Shown here one piece after another: positions 59,381 to 64,000 of a stretch of 64,000 nt of DNA (the stretch's first letter is position 1; every line of letters begins with the position of its first letter). The stretch covers positions 310,001 to 374,000 of the forward strand of contig NZ_QYUL01000002.1 in assembly GCF_003590795.1 (NCBI RefSeq). The letters run 5' to 3'. Below the pieces are notes generated by a model. That model made no database searches, was not told where the DNA came from, and saw nothing but the letters and a program-made list of their open reading frames with translations. Made by a program: the position numbers and the translations under genes. The stretch comes from Azospirillum cavernae. GTDB lineage: Bacteria > Pseudomonadota > Alphaproteobacteria > Azospirillales > Azospirillaceae.

Positions 59381-61336
59381 TCAAACCGACAAGCCGATCC
59401 AGAAGACCGAGCATGCGGTCGAGACCGCTGTGTTGGTGAAGCTCACCGTGTATTCGGCGCCGCGCGCCACCGGGAAGGTGAAGCTGTTGTAGGGAACATA
59501 AACGTCGTCGGCGCTGTAACTGTGGACCGAGCTGTTCGCCACCATGGTGGAGGCCGGTTGACCGGCGGCGGAGCCGGCAAAGCCCTGCATGACGCCGCGC
59601 GAACCATCCTGCCCGGCGGCGTTGAGGAAGCTGATGACAAAGCCGTCGGTCGACGCGGTGTAGGTGGTGTTGGCGCTGAGCGACGCCGGCGCCTGCAACA
59701 GAGGGCCGTTCGGCGACAGCAACGGGATGGTGGTGATCGTCACCAGCGGGTTGATCGCGGTCGGGGTGTAATCGACGCTGTAGCTTGCCCCCTGCGGCAC
59801 CGGCATCATGAAGCTGGCGTAGGGAACGTGGATGTCGTCGGTCATGAACCAATGCATCGACGCGGCGGCGACCTGCGTCCCGTTGATCGAGCCGGTCACA
59901 TAGCCACGGTCGCCGTCATTCTGTTCCTGAAGGGTGACGCAGACGAACAGATCGGTCGCCGCCGTCGCCGTCACGGTTTTGGCCACGGTGCTGGTGATCG
60001 GCGTTGACCAACTGCCCAGCGCCACCCCAGGCGGAAAGGTGAAGGGAGTGAAGGCGGCGGCGAAATGCGGTTCGCCCGCCGTCGGCGTGTAGACGACGTT
60101 GTAACAATCGCCCTTGCGCACCGGGGTGACGCCATTGCCCGACGGCACGACGATGCCGTTGCCTGAATATTGGTGCATCGACCCCATGGCCTGGATCGTG
60201 GTGGGGTTGAGGCTGCTGTCGGTCGCCAGGGTGAATTGCCCACGGTCGCCGTTGTTCAGCATATAGGCGAAGGCCGACAGGACACCGTCGGTTTCCGCCT
60301 GGACGACCGTGGCGGACGTCACCGTCGTCGGCTGCCCGATCACCGACAGCGCCGGATTGAGGTAAAGCGACAACGCCTGCTGATAAGCGGCGACCATCGC
60401 GGCGGAAGCGGGGGCGGCCATCAGATCGGTCATCGGGCCGACCACCGCCTTGGGCGCCACCGAAGGGTTCATCAACAGCACCGGATCCGACGAGATTCCG
60501 CCGATGAAGCTGTCGATGGTGGTGACGGGCTGCCCACCCATGGTGAAGAAGCTGAAGCTGCTGGAACTGGAGAAGGAGGACACCGCGCTGCCCGTCTGAT
60601 CCAGCGCCGTGACCGACAGCGACCCGCTGGCCACCACGTCGTTGAACCCGGCGGTCAGCGCGGTGGACACCTGCGAGGAGGTCATCGTGCTGATGGCTGA
60701 GGTTTCGATGGAGCTGACCATCAGGTAAGAGCCGCCAAAACAGCCGGATTTCAGGTAATGGGTGCCGTATTCGTCAAAGAACGCGGCGAACTCCGCCTGA
60801 CTGCTTGACGGAGTCAGGGCGTTCAGTGCGGCGGCGAAGCCGGTGGTCAAATAACCGCTGGCCGGGATGCTGGTCGGCAGATTCCGGGCGACGGAGAAGA
60901 CGACCGCGCCGCCAAAATTCAAACCATAGGTTTGGCTGCTGGAAATCGCGATGTTCTGGGAATAGACGGTGGAGGCGCTGGCCTGGACCGAGGCGATTTC
61001 ATAGGAGCCGCCCAACGACACCGAATTGGCGACGTAGCTGCTGTAGTCAGCCTGATTTTGAATGATCGACGAGGACACCGACTGATAGGTGCCGTTGTGG
61101 GACGGATCATAGAAGATCTGATCGGGGACTTCATACGGTCCGGTCTTGCCATCCACCGTGTATTGGGCGGTCTTGCCGTTGGTGAAGCTCTGTTCAAAGG
61201 CCGCCGCGCTGGCGAAGCCACCAGTCTTCAGATTATAACCTTGAGTTGTGTATACCGCCAGATTGGGAAGCTGATTTTGCGGGGTGGAAACGCCACTGGA
61301 CGGAAGCTTTACGGCAACAACAGTCGTCGCAGACAT
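59381..61336 (-). CDS. Bacterial MACPF (membrane-attack complex/perforin) domain protein with three C-terminal repeats
   Basis: The 651-residue protein carries the exact MACPF signature Y-G-T-H-Y-x6-G-G at residues 190-202 (EYGTHYLKSGCFGG). Before it are amphipathic Ser/Thr-rich segments (SSSIIQNQADYSSYVANSVS) of the kind that become membrane-spanning hairpins. After it come three repeats of about 85 residues (about 335-425, 465-545, 560-650) sharing NxGDRG, a Ser-His-Tyr strand, DDxxVPY and a PVxxGxxY strand. There is no signal peptide. MACPF proteins oligomerise into pores. The ATG at 61336 follows CAGGAG. The true target is unknown. Confidence 0.85.
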   Translation of the reverse strand: MSATTVVAVKLPSSGVSTPQNQLPNLAVYTTQGYNLKTGGFASAAAFEQSFTNGKTAQYTVDGKTGPYEVPDQIFYDPSHNGTYQSVSSSIIQNQADYSSYVANSVSLGGSYEIASVQASASTVYSQNIAISSSQTYGLNFGGAVVFSVARNLPTSIPASGYLTTGFAAALNALTPSSSQAEFAAFFDEYGTHYLKSGCFGGSYLMVSSIETSAISTMTSSQVSTALTAGFNDVVASGSLSVTALDQTGSAVSSFSSSSSFSFFTMGGQPVTTIDSFIGGISSDPVLLMNPSVAPKAVVGPMTDLMAAPASAAMVAAYQQALSLYLNPALSVIGQPTTVTSATVVQAETDGVLSAFAYMLNNGDRGQFTLATDSSLNPTTIQAMGSMHQYSGNGIVVPSGNGVTPVRKGDCYNVVYTPTAGEPHFAAAFTPFTFPPGVALGSWSTPITSTVAKTVTATAATDLFVCVTLQEQNDGDRGYVTGSINGTQVAAASMHWFMTDDIHVPYASFMMPVPQGASYSVDYTPTAINPLVTITTIPLLSPNGPLLQAPASLSANTTYTASTDGFVISFLNAAGQDGSRGVMQGFAGSAAGQPASTMVANSSVHSYSADDVYVPYNSFTFPVARGAEYTVSFTNTAVSTACSVFWIGLSV

Positions 61337-61379
61337 CGCGTTTGCTCCTGAAAGGACATTCCATGGATGGATGAATTGC

Positions 61380-61520
61380 AATCACGAGATCTACTCCCAT
61401 AGAAAATCTCCTCAAGGAAGAAGTTATGCCGACTTGTTCTTAAATGAATCAGGTTGTTTTAAAAAATCTATTTTAAAGAGATGTTTGTTGCACGTCGTAC
61501 ACAAAGGAGGGGCCTCATCA
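61380..61520 (-). promoter_or_regulatory. AT-rich upstream region of the MACPF gene with TTTAAAA-N6-TTTTAAA dyad
   Basis: This stretch, read leftward into the MACPF gene, is far more AT-rich than the rest of the window. It contains the inverted repeat TTTAAAA (61458-61464) and TTTTAAA (61471-61477), with overlapping promoter-like hexamers (TTTAAAATAGATTTTTTAAA on the minus strand). It probably holds the MACPF promoter and an operator. The rest of the 510-base gap (61337-61846) has no gene I can support. Confidence 0.5.
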
Positions 61521-61723
61521 TAAAAATCGACACACACGACGAGCCATCCAACATATGCGAACGCGCGACGAACGACGTCGTTCGCCAACCAAACCACTCC
61601 GGGCTGTTCAACGCTGTTCTGATTTCCTGACGCCGGGGCCGTTAAATTTTACCCTGCGACGCCCATTCCTCAGGCATCGACGCAGCGCCCGCATAGCTTT
61701 TTGAGGACCGCTTCCAATCTGGG

Positions 61724-61770
61724 GCCTGCCCAAGCGCGTCAGCCTGTTGCGTTGAGGCGCTTGGGCAGGC
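61724..61770. terminator. Perfect 14-bp hairpin downstream of the ABC transporter ATPase gene
   Basis: GCCTGCCCAAGCGC (61724-61737) pairs exactly with GCGCTTGGGCAGGC (61757-61770) around a 19-base loop. It lies 77 bases beyond the leftward ATPase stop and could end that operon's message. No T run follows on the minus strand. Confidence 0.55.
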
Positions 61771-61846
61771 TGCAAAACGATCCAGCGCCTCCCCCCAATT
61801 CTGGGAGACACTGTGTCGCTTGTCTGGCTCGTCGCGGCTCCCTGCG

Positions 61847-62956
61847 TCAGGGGTTGGAACCGCCGAACACTCCGGCCTGGTTCAACAGGGCGTCGCCGGT
61901 GTCCTTGCGGAACAGATGCATCTTGTCCGTGTTGATCGGCACGCGGATGGTGTCGTCGGGTTCAATGCGCGCGTGCGCCGGAACCTGGGCGGTGAACGGC
62001 GCGCCGCCCACCGTTCCGATGACCAAAGTGTGCGGTCCCAGCGGTTCGACGTCTCGCACCTTCAAGGTGACGGTCGGCAGGTCGCGGCCCTCGGCGACCG
62101 TGTGTTCGGGACGGATGCCGAGCACGACGGCCAGTCCGTTGGTGGTCTCGGATCGCAAGGGCGTCGGGATGGCGACGCCGTCGGCGGCGCGGAACAGCGG
62201 CCCTTCCGGGCCGGTCGCCAAATGACCGTCCAGGAAATTCATGCTGGGAGAGCCGATGAAGGCGGCGACGAAGAGGTTGCGCGGCGCTTCATAGAGGGTG
62301 ATCGGGTCGGCGGCCTGTTCGATCCGGCCCGCGTTCATCACCACCACGCGGTCGGCCATCGTCATCGCCTCGACCTGATCGTGGGTGACGTACACCACGG
62401 TGGTTTCCAGCCGACGGTGCAGCGATTTGATTTCGGTGCGCATTTCGATGCGCAGCTTGGCGTCCAGATTGGACAGCGGTTCGTCAAACAGGAAGACGTC
62501 GGGTTTGCGCACGATGGCCCGGCCAATGGCCACGCGCTGGCGCTGACCGCCCGACAATTCGCGCGGTTTGCGGTGCAGATAGGGGCCGAGATTCAGGATG
62601 CGCCCGGCCTCCGTCACGGCGGCGGCGATGTCCTCCTTGGGAAGACCGCGCACCTTCATGCCATAGCCGATGTTCTCGGCGACGGTCATGTGCGGGTAGA
62701 GCGCGTAATTCTGGAACACCATCGAACAGTTGCGCAAGCCGGGGCGCTGGTCGGTCACGTCGCGGTCGCCAATCATGATGGTTCCCGACGTCGCCGTCTC
62801 CAAACCCGCGATCATGCGCAGCGTCGTCGTCTTGCCGCAGCCCGACGGGCCGACCAGCACGACGAACTCGCGATCGGAAATCTCAAGATCAAGCGGCGGG
62901 ATCACGCTGTGGTCGCCGAATGACTTGGTGATCGACTTCAGACTGACTCGGGACAT
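61847..62956 (-). CDS. ugpC: Carbohydrate ABC transporter ATPase (UgpC/MalK family)
   Basis: The 369-residue ATPase has Walker A GPSGCGKTTTLRMIAG, Q-loop MVFQNYALYPHMTVAENIGY, signature LSGGQRQRVAIGRAIVRKPD, Walker B VFLFDEPLSNLDAKLR and the switch YVTHDQVEAMTMADRV. The C-terminal TOBE domain (about 240-369) with VLGIRPEHTV is typical of CUT1 sugar importers (glycerol-3-phosphate, maltose and others). It powers uptake of the substrate held by the binding protein encoded upstream. The gene symbol reflects the subfamily; the sugar is not certain. Confidence 0.88.
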   Translation of the reverse strand: MSRVSLKSITKSFGDHSVIPPLDLEISDREFVVLVGPSGCGKTTTLRMIAGLETATSGTIMIGDRDVTDQRPGLRNCSMVFQNYALYPHMTVAENIGYGMKVRGLPKEDIAAAVTEAGRILNLGPYLHRKPRELSGGQRQRVAIGRAIVRKPDVFLFDEPLSNLDAKLRIEMRTEIKSLHRRLETTVVYVTHDQVEAMTMADRVVVMNAGRIEQAADPITLYEAPRNLFVAAFIGSPSMNFLDGHLATGPEGPLFRAADGVAIPTPLRSETTNGLAVVLGIRPEHTVAEGRDLPTVTLKVRDVEPLGPHTLVIGTVGGAPFTAQVPAHARIEPDDTIRVPINTDKMHLFRKDTGDALLNQAGVFGGSNP

Positions 62957-63055
62957 GACGGGTTTCTTCTCTGTTCGCGGCCTCCGCCCCGACCAGGCCG
63001 GTCGGGGCGGAAACTTGCGGGCCTTGGTTTGCGTGAACGGATATCCCCGCTCCGG

Positions 63056-64000
63056 TTATTTCGCCGCCAACCCCATGGCGGCGCGGTAGGCGACGCGTTG
63101 CTTGTCACGCCCGAACTCGTCGGTCAGGCGGTTCCATTCCGTCGCCACCGTATCCAACGCCTGTTTGGGCGTGACCTGCCCGGCGAGCGCCTTCGACAAC
63201 TCGATCTCCAACACTTCGGTGTAGGAGAAATAGCCGGGAAGGCGCATGTCGAGCGCCACATTCTTGGCCGCGATCGACGCCGCTTGCGCGCCAAGATACT
63301 CCTTGGCCTCCCGGTCGGTGAACAGCTTCGACCACAGCGCCAGATTGCTGGTGTGCGAGGCGCGGTAGGGGTTCACGCCGGTGCCGCCGGTGATGGCGGC
63401 CAGACCGGACACCGCCGGGCTGGTCACGAACTGAATGTAGTTCCAGGCCGCGTCCTTTTTCGTCGAGGTCGCCGGAACCGCCGTCTGCCAGCCGCCAAAG
63501 GCCATGAAGGGCGAATAGACCACCTCGGCGAATTTGTCCCACTGCTTGGTCTTGTAATTGTACAGCTCGTTCGAGCCGGGCAGGATCGCCGAGCCGACCT
63601 TGCCCGCGATCTTCGACTGCTTGGGATCGGCGGCGATCACGCCGGTGTCGCCCCAACCGATGGATTCCGCCACCTGCCCACCGGCCACGGCGGCGTTGAC
63701 CTCGCCAAAGGAGAAGTTCAGCGCGTTGGGCGGGGCCAGCTTCGAGACGCGGATGTATTCTTCCAGGCCGCGCACCCAGCCGGGATTGTTGACCTGCGCC
63801 GCCATCGTGTCGGGATCGAAGAACATCGAGCCGGGGTTGCTCGGATGGTTGGTGTAGGCGGCGACATGGCTGAACAGGAACCAGAATTGTTGCCCGCCCC
63901 GGCGGAACGCCTCGGCGGTTCCCCACAGATTTTTGTCGGGGCGGGTGAAGAATTCCGCGATGTCCGTGTATTCTTTCCAAGTCTTGGGAATGGCCAGCTC
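63056..64000 (-). CDS. Sugar ABC transporter substrate-binding protein (N-terminal part outside window)
   Basis: The frame is open to the window edge and in its last 58 codons (upstream side) reads LAIPKTWKEYTDIAEFFTRP and RRGGQQFWFLFSHVAAYTNH, typical of family-1 sugar-binding proteins. Further on are NFSFGEVNAAVAGGQVAESI, VVYSPFMAFGGWQTAVPATS, KKDAAWNYIQFVTSPAVSGL and the C-terminal helix GQVTPKQALDTVATEWNRLT. The signal peptide lies outside. It works in the periplasm with the adjacent ATPase; permease genes should lie further right or elsewhere. At least 314 residues are present. Confidence 0.85.
   Translation of the reverse strand, partial: ELAIPKTWKEYTDIAEFFTRPDKNLWGTAEAFRRGGQQFWFLFSHVAAYTNHPSNPGSMFFDPDTMAAQVNNPGWVRGLEEYIRVSKLAPPNALNFSFGEVNAAVAGGQVAESIGWGDTGVIAADPKQSKIAGKVGSAILPGSNELYNYKTKQWDKFAEVVYSPFMAFGGWQTAVPATSTKKDAAWNYIQFVTSPAVSGLAAITGGTGVNPYRASHTSNLALWSKLFTDREAKEYLGAQAASIAAKNVALDMRLPGYFSYTEVLEIELSKALAGQVTPKQALDTVATEWNRLTDEFGRDKQRVAYRAAMGLAAK

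Overview
The window comes from a high-GC alphaproteobacterium, most likely a member of the Rhodospirillales (Azospirillum/Magnetospirillum-like). This is an inference from the base composition, a FlaF flagellin regulator, and the propionyl-CoA carboxylase / methylmalonyl-CoA mutase locus controlled by a ScfR/PccR-type regulator. No 16S rRNA or other marker in the window fixes the genus.

Positions 1 to about 26,915 are the right-hand part of a prophage. An early remnant (MT-A70 DNA methyltransferase, P4-type primase/helicase, an iteron-like repeat field, an unknown gene) is followed by one long rightward late region. The head genes are lambda-like: terminase small and large subunits, gpW, portal, S49 protease, a separate scaffold-like protein, decoration protein D, capsid E and head-tail joining proteins. 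The contractile tail is P2-like: V, W, J, I fused to a fibre domain, a large modular fibre, sheath FI, tube FII, E with a possible frameshifted E', tape measure, U, X and D. Two small lysis-region genes follow, including a 53-residue holin candidate. One leftward gene for a small secreted protein sits between the tape measure and U like a moron. The right end is marked by the 3' half of a CAT-anticodon tRNA, flanked on both sides by the same 11-bp repeats. The integrase and the intact tRNA should lie left of the window.

From 27 to 38.5 kb the chromosome carries mixed housekeeping and accessory genes: bacteriohemerythrin, a Fic-like protein with a degenerate active site, a CocE/NonD-family protein lacking its catalytic Ser and His, adenine deaminase, an unknown PPC-like protein, HutD, an HPP membrane protein and TetR pair with a large palindrome over the first start codon, MarC, a GNAT acetyltransferase, and a ccdA-ccdB-DUF2161 cassette.

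From 38.6 to 46.1 kb is the propionyl-CoA assimilation locus: methylmalonyl-CoA mutase, PccA and PccB on the minus strand, with a divergent ScfR regulator and a cluster of TTCGCAAA/TTTGCAAA-type half-sites between pccB and the regulator.

From 46 to 54 kb are an MFS exporter with a divergent LysR gene, WrbA with a divergent LysR gene (each intergenic region holds a palindrome), an unknown gene, an EamA permease and a Na+/H+ antiporter with a C-terminal cyclic-nucleotide-binding domain. From 54 to 64 kb are FlaF, a GT9 glycosyltransferase overlapping LptF, a divergent TPR-GT41 (O-GlcNAc-transferase-like) protein, a bacterial MACPF/perforin-domain protein with three C-terminal repeats and an AT-rich upstream region, and the left end of a sugar ABC transporter operon (ATPase and a truncated binding protein).
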